Assembly (NCBI GenBank): GCA_023511995.1
Contig: JAIMAL010000003.1
Span: forward strand, 75,491 to 139,490
Length of the DNA: 64,000 nucleotides
Source of the DNA: Burkholderiales bacterium
GTDB lineage: Bacteria; Pseudomonadota; Gammaproteobacteria; Burkholderiales; Thiobacteraceae
Direction of reading: 5' to 3'
In this document: piece after piece, positions 44,303 to 53,232 of the stretch
Layout of the letters: each line of letters begins with the position of its first letter
How positions within the stretch are numbered: the stretch's first letter is position 1
Program-made: the position numbers and the translations under genes
The notes under the pieces: generated by a model
Database searches by the model: none
The model's input: the letters and a program-made list of their open reading frames with translations, nothing else
Told to the model about the DNA's origin: nothing

Positions 44303-45613
44303 TTACGCTCTCAAAGGCAGGGTGATGCGCGCTTCCAGGCCGCCGCCGCCGCGCGGCAGCAATTCCAGGCGCCCGCCGTGCAGTTGCGCGATGCGGTCCA
44401 CGATGGCCAGCCCCAGGCCGGCGCCGCTGGTTTCGCCGCGTGCGGTATCCAGCCGGGCAAAAGGCTGAATTGCCATGGCGGCCTCTGCCGGACCCAGGCC
44501 TGGACCGCGGTCGAGTACGCTGAGGAAGGCGAATCCGCCGGCGTGCTTCGTTTGCACGCTCACTTCATCGCCGCCATATTTGAAGGCATTGTCGAGCAGA
44601 TTGCCAATCGCCCGCTGCATCGCCAGCGGCCGCAGACGCAAGCGGGGCAGGGGTTCCAGTACCGTGGTGAGGTGCTTTCCGGATCGGCGGTAGCGCTCGG
44701 CGAGTTCTGACACAAGTTGATTGAGGTCGGTGGACCTCGGTGCCTCCTGTTCCGCGCCGCGCGCGAAGGCGAGAAACTGGCCGATGATGGCGTCCAGATC
44801 GGCGATGTCCTCGATCATGCCCCGGTGAAGGGAGGCATCGACCTGATCCCGCAGCATCTCCACCGCCAGCCGCAGGCGCGCCAGCGGCGTGCGCAGGTCG
44901 TGGGAGACGCCGGCGAGCATCACCGTGCGCTCGCGGTTGAGGCGCGCCAGATCGCGGTTCATTTGATTGAAGCGGCGGGTAAGGGCGCGGATTTCCTGCG
45001 GGCCGGTCTCCGGCAGATCGGGGGGCTGCTCGCCCTTGCCCAGCTGTTCGGCCGCCGCCGCCAGGGCCCGTAACGGCTGGCTGACGCGCCAGACGATGAA
45101 CCAGGCGGCGACCAGGGCCATGCCCATGCTCAATACGCCCCATCCGATCCAGCGCAGCGGCAGACTGTGCTCGATCGTGCTCAGGCGGGGTACGACCACC
45201 CAGTATTCGTGGCCGTCGATGTCGAAGCTGACCCATAGGCCGGGGATGCCGCGCAGACCCAGCGCCACCCGGGTCTGGGGCCCCAGCTCGCGGCGGATTT
45301 CCCGCGCCAGCAGGCGTGCCAGGGGGCGCTCGGGGAGGGGCGCGCGGATGTCGTCCGGCGCGACGGGATAGACGCGGATGCCCTCGCGCTCATACAACTC
45401 GCTCAACAGGAAGCGCCGTTTGTCCGGCGGCACGGCGAGCAGCGAGGTGCGGGTGAAAGTGACCAGGCCGGCCGCCTGGTGCGCGATCTGCTTGGCGCGC
45501 GGCTCGCGCTCGGCCTGGCGGGCCAGCGCCAACCAGATGAGCTGGCTGGCGATGATCACCAGGGCCATGAGGAGCACGGTGCGCCACAACAGGGAGCGCG
45601 GCAGCAGGATCAT
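44303..45613 (-). CDS. envZ: EnvZ-type sensor histidine kinase
   Basis: The 436-residue membrane kinase has helix 1 at about 11-31, a periplasmic sensor of about 120 residues, helix 2 at about 153-175 and a HAMP domain. HisKA has the phospho-acceptor H238 in GVSHDLRTPLAR; HATPase has NLLDNAFKYGG and GAGLGLAIVDRI. It is very similar in layout to EnvZ. The stimulus is unknown. It follows ompR after 2 nt and precedes earP by 3 nt. Confidence 0.88.
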   Translation of the reverse strand: MILLPRSLLWRTVLLMALVIIASQLIWLALARQAEREPRAKQIAHQAAGLVTFTRTSLLAVPPDKRRFLLSELYEREGIRVYPVAPDDIRAPLPERPLARLLAREIRRELGPQTRVALGLRGIPGLWVSFDIDGHEYWVVVPRLSTIEHSLPLRWIGWGVLSMGMALVAAWFIVWRVSQPLRALAAAAEQLGKGEQPPDLPETGPQEIRALTRRFNQMNRDLARLNRERTVMLAGVSHDLRTPLARLRLAVEMLRDQVDASLHRGMIEDIADLDAIIGQFLAFARGAEQEAPRSTDLNQLVSELAERYRRSGKHLTTVLEPLPRLRLRPLAMQRAIGNLLDNAFKYGGDEVSVQTKHAGGFAFLSVLDRGPGLGPAEAAMAIQPFARLDTARGETSGAGLGLAIVDRIAQLHGGRLELLPRGGGGLEARITLPLRA

Positions 45614-45615
45614 GA

Positions 45616-46335
45616 TCAGGCGTCTTCGCTGGGGACGAAGACGTAGCCATAGCCCCAGACGGTCTGAATGAAACGTGGGTTGCCGGGGTCGCGTTCGATC
45701 AGTTTGCGCAGCCGGGAGATCTGCACGTCGATGCTGCGGTCGAAGGCTTCATGCTCGCGGCCGCGTGTCAATTCCATCAGCTTTTCCCGCGACAGGGGCT
45801 GATGCGGATGTTTGACCAGCACCTTGAGCAGCGCGAATTCGCCGTTGGTAAGGCTGATCGGCTCGTCGTTCCGGCTGAGCTGGCGTTTCGACAGATCCAG
45901 GCGGTAAGGACCGAAGACGAGGATCTGCCCGCCCGCTTCCGGCGCGCTGGCGGGCAGCGGGGTTCTGCGCCGCAGCACGGCATGGATGCGGGCCAGCAGT
46001 TCGCGCGGGTTGAAGGGCTTGGGCAGGTAGTCGTCGGCCCCCATCTCCAGGCCGATGATGCGGTCCACCTCGTCGCCGCGTGCGGTGAGCATGATGATGG
46101 GCAAATGCTCCGCCCTGGCCCTGAGCCGGCGGCAGATGGCGAGGCCGTCTTCACCCGGCAGCATCAGGTCCAGCACCATCAGATCGTAGTGGCTCCGTTC
46201 CAGACGCTTGTCCATGGCGGCCCCGTCGGCGGCGGTGTCCACGGTGAACCCTTGTTCGCTCAGATAGCGCGAGAGCAGATCGCGCAGGCGCAGATCATCG
46301 TCCACCACCAGGATCTTTTTTGCGGCACGGTTCAT
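45616..46335 (-). CDS. ompR: OmpR-type response regulator
   Basis: The 239-residue regulator has a receiver (KILVVDDDLRLRDLL, phospho-acceptor D56 in VLDLMLPG, KPF at the end) and a winged-helix domain (SLTNGEFALLKVLV, DVQISRLRKLIE and VWGYGYVFVP). The typical OmpR signature RRR follows the receiver. The 196-nt region shared with the divergent exported-protein operon contains a large dyad (46378-46457), a natural OmpR target. Confidence 0.92.
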   Translation of the reverse strand: MNRAAKKILVVDDDLRLRDLLSRYLSEQGFTVDTAADGAAMDKRLERSHYDLMVLDLMLPGEDGLAICRRLRARAEHLPIIMLTARGDEVDRIIGLEMGADDYLPKPFNPRELLARIHAVLRRRTPLPASAPEAGGQILVFGPYRLDLSKRQLSRNDEPISLTNGEFALLKVLVKHPHQPLSREKLMELTRGREHEAFDRSIDVQISRLRKLIERDPGNPRFIQTVWGYGYVFVPSEDA

Positions 46336-46377
46336 GGCCGTAATGCTAACGGGAACGAGCCGGCGGGGGAAAGCAGG

Positions 46378-46457
46378 GTGTAAACGTTCGTTGCATGGCA
46401 GGCCGATTGAAACAAGTCGTTACAATTCCGGTGGCCGACGCAACGTTTTGTTTACAC
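46378..46457. promoter_or_regulatory. Dyad between ompR and the divergent exported-protein operon
   Basis: The left arm GTGTAAACGTTCGTTGC (46378-46394) and right arm GCAACGTTTTGTTTACAC (46440-46457) are imperfect reverse complements (GTGTAAAC and CGTTGC conserved). A further GTTACA lies between them. GTTACA/GTTTAC-like repeats are typical OmpR contacts. The right arm overlaps where the -35 of a plus-strand promoter with -10 TAGAAT (46466-46471) should be, as for activated promoters. Confidence 0.6.
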
Positions 46458-46531
46458 CACTTGCCTAGAATGCGAAACGTCCGGATGCAACCGTCCGGCT
46501 CGTTCGATCCCTCTGCAAAAAGGAGATGACC

Positions 46532-46885
46532 ATGAAACAGCTGCTAAGCCTTGCCCTCGTTTCCCTTGTCCTGGTATCCGCCTCTTCCTTTGCCGAGCCG
46601 CGCCGGCACCACCATCCCCGCGACCCCGGCGTGAACGCCCGCCAGCATGTGCAGGACGAACGCATTCGTCAGGGGGTGCGCTCGGGCGAACTGACGAGGG
46701 AGGAGACCCGCTCCCTGATGCAGGAGCGTAGAAACATCCGCCAGGAAGAGCGCGCCTACAAATCCGACGGCCACCTGACCCGGGAGGAGCGCAAGGATCT
46801 GCACCAGGACCTCAACGACCTGTCCCGCGACATCTACCAGGAGAAGCATGATGACGAGAAGCGTCCGCGCGCCCAGCGCAGGTAA
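46532..46885 (+). CDS. Small exported basic protein
   Basis: A 117-residue protein. Signal peptide at residues 1-21 (LLSLALVSLVLVSASSFA), then a His/Arg-rich start (PRRHHHPRDPG) and a charged helical domain (RQGVRSGELTREETRSLMQE and SDGHLTREERKDLHQDLN). The repeated pattern LTREE is reminiscent of degenerate EF-hand or Spy-like helices. I know it as a recurrent hypothetical family without function. The ATG at 46532 is 6 nt after AAGGAG. It is the first gene of the operon divergent from ompR. Confidence 0.8.
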   Translation: MKQLLSLALVSLVLVSASSFAEPRRHHHPRDPGVNARQHVQDERIRQGVRSGELTREETRSLMQERRNIRQEERAYKSDGHLTREERKDLHQDLNDLSRDIYQEKHDDEKRPRAQRR

Positions 46886-47252
46886 GCCGCTGCGCTTCGA
46901 GGTCGTGGGCAAACCCGCCGTGAGAAGGCTGGGACAAGTGGCGCTCGCCTGTCTCGCGCTGGTGTGGGGGGCGGCGCTGGCGGCGGAATCCGCCACCCCA
47001 GCCCGCGCCACACCGGATGCGTCCCAGCGGCAACAGCGCGCCGAGCGGGCCAAAGCGCGCTGGCATGCGGCCGATACCAATCAGGACGGCCAATTGAGCC
47101 GCGAGGAGGTGGAGCGGGGCCTGCCCCGCCTGGCGCCGCACTTCGACAAGCTGGATGCCAACGGTGACGGACAGTTGACGCGCCAGGAGCTGCGTGCGGC
47201 CCATCGGGCGCGCAAAGGCGAGCGCCCGTCACCGCAGCAGCCGGCCAACTGA
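46848..47252 (+). CDS. Exported EF-hand protein
   Basis: The 134-residue protein carries two canonical EF-hand loops: DTNQDGQLSREE (76-87) and DANGDGQLTRQE (103-114), so it very probably binds calcium. A signal sequence lies at about 25-46 (VALACLALVWGAALAAE). The ATG at 46848 has AGGAG four nt upstream but overlaps the preceding gene by 38 nt. A GTG at 46920 would give a conventional signal peptide without overlap. Confidence 0.8.
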   Translation: MMTRSVRAPSAGKPLRFEVVGKPAVRRLGQVALACLALVWGAALAAESATPARATPDASQRQQRAERAKARWHAADTNQDGQLSREEVERGLPRLAPHFDKLDANGDGQLTRQELRAAHRARKGERPSPQQPAN

Positions 47253-47253
47253 C

Positions 47254-48690
47254 ATGTCGCGGCGGCAACGCATGCAGGTCCTGTCGCGCGTGCTGCTCCT
47301 CGTGACGGCGTGGTGGAGCCTGGCGGCCTTTGCGGCCGGCATGGGCTACGACGACGCCCAGCACCTGTTGCTGCGCACCGGCTTCGCGCCGACAGAGGCG
47401 GAAGTCCAGGCCACCGCCCGCCTTTCGCGGCGCGAGGCGGTGGAGAAAATCCTGGCGGCGGCGACATCCCGGGCACGCACGCCGCCGCCGACCTGGGTGG
47501 ATGAGCCGCCACGCTGGCCGCGACGCCTGAAGGATCTGAGCGAAGAGGAAAAGCAGGCGCTCTTCAGGGAGGAAATACGGCGCAGCCTCGAACTGCGCGC
47601 CTGGTGGTACCGCGAGATGCTTGCCACCCCCTCGCCGCTGACGGAGCGCATGACGCTTTTCTGGCACAACCACTTCGTCTCCAGCCAGCAGAAAGTCAAA
47701 GTGGCGCAGCTCATGTACCGGCAGAACCAGCTGCTGCGCAGCGAGGCACTGGGTAACTTCGCCACACTGCTGCATGCCATCGCCCGGGACCCGGCCATGG
47801 TCCTCTACCTGGACAGCGCCAGCAACCGGCGCGGGCAGCCCAACGAGAATTTCGCGCGCGAGTTGATGGAACTGTTCACCTTGGGCGCGGGGCATTACAC
47901 CGAACAGGATGTCAAGGAAGCGGCGCGTGCGTTCACCGGCTGGAGCCTGGACCGGGCGAGCGGTGAATTTCGCTTCCATCCCCGCCTGCACGATGACGGG
48001 CGAAAGACGGTATTGGGCCACAGCGGCATGCTGGATGGTGATGACGTGATCGACATCCTGCTGGCGCAGCCGGCGACGGCGGAATTCATCGTCACCAAAC
48101 TGTGGCGGGAGTTTGTCTCCCCCGAGGTCGATCTGGCCGAGGTCAGGCGGCTCGCCGAGGTTTTCCGCTCCGCGCACTATGAGCTGAAACCGCTGCTGCG
48201 CGCGCTGTTCCTGTCGGATGCGTTCTGGGCCAGGGAGAACCGGGGTGCGCTGATCAAATCCCCGGTGGAGTTGTTGGTGGGAACGGTCCACCAGTTTGGA
48301 CTGGACGATCTGGACGCGCGACTTCTGGCGGTGGCGGGCCGCTCGCTCGGACAGGATCTCTTTGCCCCGCCCAACGTGAAAGGCTGGCCGGGCGGCGAGG
48401 CGTGGATCAACAGCACCACACTCCTTGCGCGCAAACAAATTCTGGCGCGAATGTTCCGGGCGGAGGAAATGCCGGTCGACGGCCGTGATGGACCGATGGC
48501 AGGCAAGGGGATGCGCCCGCTCTTCGACGCGGCGCGTTTCTTCGACGGATTCCCCGGCGGCGAGGCGGAGCGCCGCACCCAGGTGCAGCGGCTCGTGCTG
48601 GGCGAGGCCCCCCGGCCGCCGCTGGCGGCGGACGACCGGCTGGAATTCCTGCGCCAGCTCGTGCTCGATCCGGCGTACCAGCTGAAATGA
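47254..48690 (+). CDS. DUF1800 family protein
   Basis: The 478-residue protein has a signal sequence (RVLLLVTAWWSLAAFAA). The DUF1800 hallmarks are MTLFWHNHFVSSQQKV, NENFARELMELFTLGAGHYT, ARAFTGWSLD and PNVKGWPGGEAWINSTT. DUF1800 genes are almost always followed by a DUF1501 gene, as here. The biochemical role is unknown; the pair is thought to act outside the cytoplasm. It starts 1 nt after the EF-hand gene. Confidence 0.92.
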   Translation: MSRRQRMQVLSRVLLLVTAWWSLAAFAAGMGYDDAQHLLLRTGFAPTEAEVQATARLSRREAVEKILAAATSRARTPPPTWVDEPPRWPRRLKDLSEEEKQALFREEIRRSLELRAWWYREMLATPSPLTERMTLFWHNHFVSSQQKVKVAQLMYRQNQLLRSEALGNFATLLHAIARDPAMVLYLDSASNRRGQPNENFARELMELFTLGAGHYTEQDVKEAARAFTGWSLDRASGEFRFHPRLHDDGRKTVLGHSGMLDGDDVIDILLAQPATAEFIVTKLWREFVSPEVDLAEVRRLAEVFRSAHYELKPLLRALFLSDAFWARENRGALIKSPVELLVGTVHQFGLDDLDARLLAVAGRSLGQDLFAPPNVKGWPGGEAWINSTTLLARKQILARMFRAEEMPVDGRDGPMAGKGMRPLFDAARFFDGFPGGEAERRTQVQRLVLGEAPRPPLAADDRLEFLRQLVLDPAYQLK

Positions 48691-48697
48691 GGAGGTC

Positions 48698-49861
48698 ATG
48701 ATGCGACGTCGTGATTTTCTGGGCGCCCTGGGCCTGGTCCCGCTTTTCATCGCATCGCCCCGTCTCGCCTTTGCCGCGTCAGTCGCCCCTTACCGGAATC
48801 TCCTGGTGCTGATCGAACTCAAGGGCGGAAACGATGGGCTCAACACGCTCGTGCCCTATGCCGATCCCGCCTACTACCGGCTGCGTCCACGCATCGGCAT
48901 TGCGCGGGACGCGGTGCTGCAACTGGATGCGCAGGTGGGCCTGCATCCGGCTTTGCAGCCGCTGATGGCGCTGTGGCAGGCGGGGGAGCTGGCCATCGTG
49001 CAGGGGGTGGGCTATCCCGACCCCAATCTGTCGCATTTTCGCTCCATCGAGATCTGGGATACCGCGTCGCGCTCGGACGAGTATCTGCCGGACGGCTGGC
49101 TCGCACGGGTCTTCCAGGCCAACCCGGTGCCCCGGTCCTTCGCGGCGGACGGCGTGGTGGTCGGCGCGGCGGAGCTCGGGCCCTTGAATGGGCGCGGCGC
49201 GCGCGCCATCGCCCTGACCCATACCGAACAGTTTCTGCGCCGCGCGCGCCTCGCCGATGACGTGGCGACCCGGCCCGCCAACGCGGCGCTGGCACACATC
49301 CTCAAGGTGGAACACGACATCGCACAGGCCGCAAGCGGACTGGCGGGCAATCAGGCGTTGCGTACCGCATTCCCGCCCGGACCCTTCGGCAATGCGCTGA
49401 AGACCGCGGCCGAGGTGGTGGCGGGGAGCGCCGGCGTGGCCGTGGTGCGCGTCACGCACCCTGGCTTCGACACCCACGGTGGCCAACCCCCTGTGCACGA
49501 GCGGCTGTTGCGGGAGTTGGCCGAGGGGCTGACCGCCTTCCGTGCCGCGATGCGGGAAATCGGCCGCTGGGACAGCACCTTGGTGATGACCTATTCCGAA
49601 TTCGGCCGGCGGGCCCAGGAGAATGGCAGCCTGGGCACGGACCACGGCACGGCCAACGTCCACTTCGTACTGGGTGGCAAGGTGCGGGGCGGTCTTTACG
49701 GGGAGGCGCCAAGCCTTGCGCGCCTGGAAGGTGGCAACCTGATGTACACGGTGGACTTCCGTTGCCTCTATGCGACCATCATCGAGAAAGGGTGGGGGCT
49801 CAGCGCGGCCGGCGTGTTGAACGGAAAATTCCCGGCGCTCGATCTGCTGCGCGCTGCCTGA
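48698..49861 (+). CDS. DUF1501 family protein with Tat signal
   Basis: The 387-residue protein begins MMRRRDFLGALGL, a twin-arginine signal, so it is probably exported folded. DUF1501 features are LVLIELKGGNDGLNTLVPYA, PNLSHFRSIEIWDTAS, HPGFDTHGGQPPVHERLLRE, MTYSEFGRRAQENGSLGTDHG. The fold is related to alkaline phosphatases/sulfatases, with likely metal ligands. It is the last gene of the ompR-divergent operon, 7 nt after DUF1800. Confidence 0.92.
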   Translation: MMRRRDFLGALGLVPLFIASPRLAFAASVAPYRNLLVLIELKGGNDGLNTLVPYADPAYYRLRPRIGIARDAVLQLDAQVGLHPALQPLMALWQAGELAIVQGVGYPDPNLSHFRSIEIWDTASRSDEYLPDGWLARVFQANPVPRSFAADGVVVGAAELGPLNGRGARAIALTHTEQFLRRARLADDVATRPANAALAHILKVEHDIAQAASGLAGNQALRTAFPPGPFGNALKTAAEVVAGSAGVAVVRVTHPGFDTHGGQPPVHERLLRELAEGLTAFRAAMREIGRWDSTLVMTYSEFGRRAQENGSLGTDHGTANVHFVLGGKVRGGLYGEAPSLARLEGGNLMYTVDFRCLYATIIEKGWGLSAAGVLNGKFPALDLLRAA

Positions 49862-49904
49862 CAGGGCGGGGGCTGACCGCTGCAGGGGCCGGCAGGCTCA
49901 CCGG

Positions 49905-49910
49905 TATAAT
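49905..49910 (+). promoter_or_regulatory. -10 element directly before tsaB
   Basis: A perfect TATAAT followed by six C and then the tsaB ATG, with no Shine-Dalgarno between. A transcript from it would begin at or next to the ATG. No clear -35 element is visible. Confidence 0.5.
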
Positions 49911-49916
49911 CCCCCC

Positions 49917-50582
49917 ATGCGGCTTCTCGCCTTCGACACTTCCACCGAATATCTCTCCGTTGCCGTGCGCCTGGCGGGCCGGACCTTGAGCCGCGATCTG
50001 CATGCGGTGCAGAGCCACTCCGAGCTCCTTCTCGATCTGGTGGGCTCACTCCTTGCCGAAGCGGGGGTGACCCTGGCTGATCTCGATTGCATCGCCTTCG
50101 GCCAGGGGCCGGGCACTTTCACGGGGCTGCGCATCGGTTGCGGCGTGGCCCAGGGGCTGGCCTTCGGCGCCGATCTGCCGGTGGCGCCGGTCTCGACGCT
50201 CCTTGCGCTTGCGGAAGGCAGCCGCGGGGAGCGGGTGATCGCCTGCCTCGACGCGCGCATGGGCGAGGTCTACCATGCGGCCTATGTGCGCGGGGAGGAC
50301 TGGCGGGTGGAAAGCCCGCCGGTGCTTTGCGCACCCACGGCGGCACCCTTGCTGCAAGGTGGGGAGTGGACGGGCGTGGGCAGCGGTTTTTCCGTTCACC
50401 ACACCGCCCTGGCGCAACACTATGCGGGGCGCCTGGTGCGGGTGGATGGCACCCTGTTTCCCCATGCGGCGGACATCGCCGCCCTCGCGGAGCGCGCGGG
50501 CCCAGCGGGCTGGGTGGCGCCCGAGCTGGCGCTTCCCCACTACATTCGTGACAAGGTCGCCCTCACCCTCGCCGAACGATGA
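49917..50582 (+). CDS. tsaB: tRNA threonylcarbamoyladenosine protein TsaB
   Basis: The 221-residue protein has the ASKHA start LLAFDTSTEYLSVAV, then SHSELLLDLV and the TsaB motif FGQGPGTFTGLRIGCGVAQG. TsaB is the scaffold partner of TsaD in the t6A modification of tRNAs reading ANN codons. It overlaps rimI by 4 nt, a common arrangement in Proteobacteria. Confidence 0.95.
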   Translation: MRLLAFDTSTEYLSVAVRLAGRTLSRDLHAVQSHSELLLDLVGSLLAEAGVTLADLDCIAFGQGPGTFTGLRIGCGVAQGLAFGADLPVAPVSTLLALAEGSRGERVIACLDARMGEVYHAAYVRGEDWRVESPPVLCAPTAAPLLQGGEWTGVGSGFSVHHTALAQHYAGRLVRVDGTLFPHAADIAALAERAGPAGWVAPELALPHYIRDKVALTLAER

Positions 50583-51040
50583 ATGCGCAACCCAGGGAGA
50601 CGCCGGATTTCCGGCCCATGCGGCCGGAGGATCTGCCCCGCGTGATGGAGATCGAGCGGGATCTCTATCCCTTTCCCTGGACGGAGGGCAATTTTCGCGA
50701 CTCCTTACAGGCGGGGTATAGTTGCTGGGTCTGCCAGGTGGCGGGTCACACCGTGGGTTATGCGGTGCTCATGCTGGTGGCGGACGAGGCACACGTGCTC
50801 AACATCGCCATTGCCCGCGCCTGGCAACGGCGGGGGCTGGGCAGCAGCCTCATGCGCCATCTCATCGGGCTGGCCCGGCACTATGGGGCGCGGGAGATTT
50901 TCCTCGAGGTGCGTCCCTCCAACACGGCCGCGCGGCGCCTCTACCACGGCATGGGCTTCAACGAGGTGGCGCGCCGTCGCAACTACTATCCCGCCCACGG
51001 CGGCCGCGAGGACGCCATCCTGATGGCCATGACGCTATGA
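50579..51040 (+). CDS. rimI: Ribosomal protein S18 alanine N-acetyltransferase RimI
   Basis: The 153-residue GNAT enzyme has the opening RPEDLPRVMEIERDLYPFPW, acetyl-CoA loop RAWQRRGLGSSLM and FLEVRPSNTAARRLYHGMGF. These are the RimI hallmarks; RimI acetylates the N terminus of S18 and possibly others. It overlaps tsaB and the downstream glycosylase gene by 4 nt each. Confidence 0.93.
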   Translation: MNAQPRETPDFRPMRPEDLPRVMEIERDLYPFPWTEGNFRDSLQAGYSCWVCQVAGHTVGYAVLMLVADEAHVLNIAIARAWQRRGLGSSLMRHLIGLARHYGAREIFLEVRPSNTAARRLYHGMGFNEVARRRNYYPAHGGREDAILMAMTL

Positions 51041-51723
51041 AGCGCCTGCCCGCGAGCTGGCTTGAGGAGCTGGAGCTTCACCCCCTCTGGCGCCGGCGGC
51101 CGCCGCCCTCGCCCAAGGTGGCGGAGGCGGAGGATGACGTGGCCACGCTGGATTGGGCGGCGTTGAAGGCGGCCGTGGCCCGCTGCACCCGCTGCAAGCT
51201 GGCGGAAGGCCGCACCCAGACCGTGTTCGGCGTGGGCGATGAGCAGGCGGACTGGCTCTTCGTGGGCGAGGCCCCGGGGGCGGAGGAAGACCTCAAAGGG
51301 GAGCCCTTCGTGGGCGCCGCTGGCAAGCTCCTCGACAACATGCTCGCCGCCATCGGGCTGCGCCGGGGCGAAGGCGTGTACATCGCCAACGTGGTGAAAT
51401 GCCGGCCTCCTGGCAACCGCAATCCGGAAGCGGACGAGATCGCCGCCTGCGCGCCCTATCTCGATCGACAGATCGCCCTTGTCGCGCCGCGTCTCATCGT
51501 CGCCCTGGGCAAGGTGGCCGCCGTGCGCCTGCTGGGCCGGGAGGCGAGCATTGCCAGTCTGCGGGGCAAGCTCTGGGAATACCGCGGCCGCCCGCTCATC
51601 GTCACCTATCATCCGGCCTATCTGCTGCGCAACCTGCCGGACAAGGCGCGCGCCTGGGAGGACCTCTGTTTCATCCGCGAGCAGATGCAGCGTCTTTTGG
51701 CACTGCCGCGGCCCCCATCCTGA
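51037..51723 (+). CDS. Family 4 (iron-sulfur) uracil-DNA glycosylase
   Basis: The 228-residue protein has four cysteines placed for a [4Fe-4S] cluster (C50, C53, C122, C138), the active-site motif GEAPGAEEDLKGEPFVGAAG and the closing HPAYLLRN. It removes uracil from DNA. The N-terminal extension of about 35 residues before the cluster is normal for the bacterial branch. The start overlaps rimI (ATGA). Confidence 0.92.
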   Translation: MKRLPASWLEELELHPLWRRRPPPSPKVAEAEDDVATLDWAALKAAVARCTRCKLAEGRTQTVFGVGDEQADWLFVGEAPGAEEDLKGEPFVGAAGKLLDNMLAAIGLRRGEGVYIANVVKCRPPGNRNPEADEIAACAPYLDRQIALVAPRLIVALGKVAAVRLLGREASIASLRGKLWEYRGRPLIVTYHPAYLLRNLPDKARAWEDLCFIREQMQRLLALPRPPS

Positions 51724-51740
51724 CCGAGAAGGAGTGTTCC

Positions 51741-52379
51741 ATGCACAAGCTGTTGTCTTCGTTGCTGCTCATCTTCCTGGCCTTTGGCCTTTCCGGTTGC
51801 GGCTACAACCGGCTGCAGGCCGAGGACGAACAGATCAAGGCCGCCTGGGCCGAGGTCCTCAATCAATACCAGCGGCGGGCGGACCTGGTGCCCAACCTCG
51901 TCAATGTGGTCAAGGCCTATGCCGCCCACGAGAAAGAGGTCCTCACCCAGGTGACCGAGGCGCGGGCGCGGGTGGGGAGCATCCAGGCCACGCCAGCGCT
52001 TCTCGATGATCCCCAGGCGTTCCAGCGCTTCCAGGCTGCGCAGGGGGAGCTGGGCAGCGCCTTGAGCCGCCTATTGGCGGTTGCGGAAAACTATCCCCAG
52101 CTCAAGGCGGACGGTCTGTTCCGTGATCTGCAGGCGCAGTTGGAAGGCACGGAAAACCGCATCGCGGTGGCGCGCAACCGCTATATCCGGGCGGTGCAGG
52201 AATACAACACCACGGTCCGTCAGTTCCCCAGCAACCTGACGGCAATGCTGTTCGGCTTCAAACCCAAGCCCAACTTCACCGTGGAAAACGAGAAGGAGAT
52301 TTCCAGAGCACCCAAGGTGGATTTCGGCCCGGGGCCCACGCCCCCCTCGCCCTCCGGCGCTGAGTATTCCACCCAGTGA
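51741..52379 (+). CDS. lemA: LemA family lipoprotein-like protein
   Basis: The 212-residue protein has an N-terminal signal ending in the lipobox-like FGLSGCGYN. A LemA helical domain follows (QYQRRADLVPNLVNVVKAYA, ENYPQLKAD, RNRYIRAVQEYNTTVRQFP). LemA proteins are often encoded with TPM-domain proteins, as here. The stop overlaps the next start. Confidence 0.93.
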   Translation: MHKLLSSLLLIFLAFGLSGCGYNRLQAEDEQIKAAWAEVLNQYQRRADLVPNLVNVVKAYAAHEKEVLTQVTEARARVGSIQATPALLDDPQAFQRFQAAQGELGSALSRLLAVAENYPQLKADGLFRDLQAQLEGTENRIAVARNRYIRAVQEYNTTVRQFPSNLTAMLFGFKPKPNFTVENEKEISRAPKVDFGPGPTPPSPSGAEYSTQ

Positions 52380-53230
52380 GGGCAAGGGTGAGCCGCGCCT
52401 TACGCCTTTTCATGGCGGTGGTCTGGCTTGCCTTGACCCCGCCGGCCATCGCCCAGCAGCCGGTGCCGCCGTTGGCGGCGCGGGTGATGGATCTCACGGG
52501 CATCCTCAAGCCCGCTGAGCGGGCGGAGCTGGAAGGGCTGCTTGCCGGGCTTGAGGCGCGCAAGGGGGCGCAGATCGCCGTCCTCATCGTGCCCACCACC
52601 CGGCCGGAAACCATCGAACAATACGCGCGGCGGGTGCTGGATGAGTGGAAACTCGGGCGGCGGGGCATCGATGACGGCGCGCTGCTGCTCGTGGCCATGC
52701 AGGACCGGGCGGTGCGCATCGAGACCCAGTACGGGCTGGAAGGCGTGATCCCGGATGCCGTCGCCAAGCGCATCATCGAGGAGGACATGCTGCCTCGCTT
52801 CCGTCAGGGGGATTTCGCCGGTGGCATTCGCCGCGGTGTGGAACGCCTGGTGGAGCGGGTGGAAGGGGAGCCTTTGCCGCCGCCCCCGCCGGCCAAAACA
52901 GGCGGCGGACCCGCCGAGTTTTTGCCCCTGGTGGCATTCGCCGTGCTGATCGTGGGGCGCTTCCTCACCGCGTTGTTGGGGCAGCTTTTGGGCGCAGGCC
53001 TGGGGGCGGCCCTGGTGGGGATCTTTTTGTGGCTGGCCACGGGTTCGCTGCTCCTGGGCCTGATCGCCGGAGGGGTGGTGTTCGTGCTCCTCCTTGCCGG
53101 CATCGGGATGGGAGGTGGCGGCTGGGGTGGCGGCTTTCCCGGTGGGGGCTTTGGCGGCGGCTACAGCAGCGGGGGCTTTCGCGGCGGTGGCGGGCTTGGC
53201 GGCGGCGGAGGCGCCTCGGGGAGGTGGTAA
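52376..53230 (+). CDS. TPM-domain membrane protein (YgcG-like)
   Basis: The 284-residue protein starts with GTG overlapping the lemA stop. It has a signal peptide (about residues 1-26), an extracytoplasmic TPM domain (VMDLTGILKPAERAELEGLL, ALLLVAMQDRAVRIETQYGL) and two membrane helices. The tail is almost pure Gly/Ser with scattered Phe (GGGWGGGFPGGGFGGGYSS). TPM domains are found in phosphatase-like or photosystem-repair proteins; the function with LemA is unknown. Confidence 0.88.
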   Translation: MRARVSRALRLFMAVVWLALTPPAIAQQPVPPLAARVMDLTGILKPAERAELEGLLAGLEARKGAQIAVLIVPTTRPETIEQYARRVLDEWKLGRRGIDDGALLLVAMQDRAVRIETQYGLEGVIPDAVAKRIIEEDMLPRFRQGDFAGGIRRGVERLVERVEGEPLPPPPPAKTGGGPAEFLPLVAFAVLIVGRFLTALLGQLLGAGLGAALVGIFLWLATGSLLLGLIAGGVVFVLLLAGIGMGGGGWGGGFPGGGFGGGYSSGGFRGGGGLGGGGGASGRW

Positions 53231-53232
53231 CC

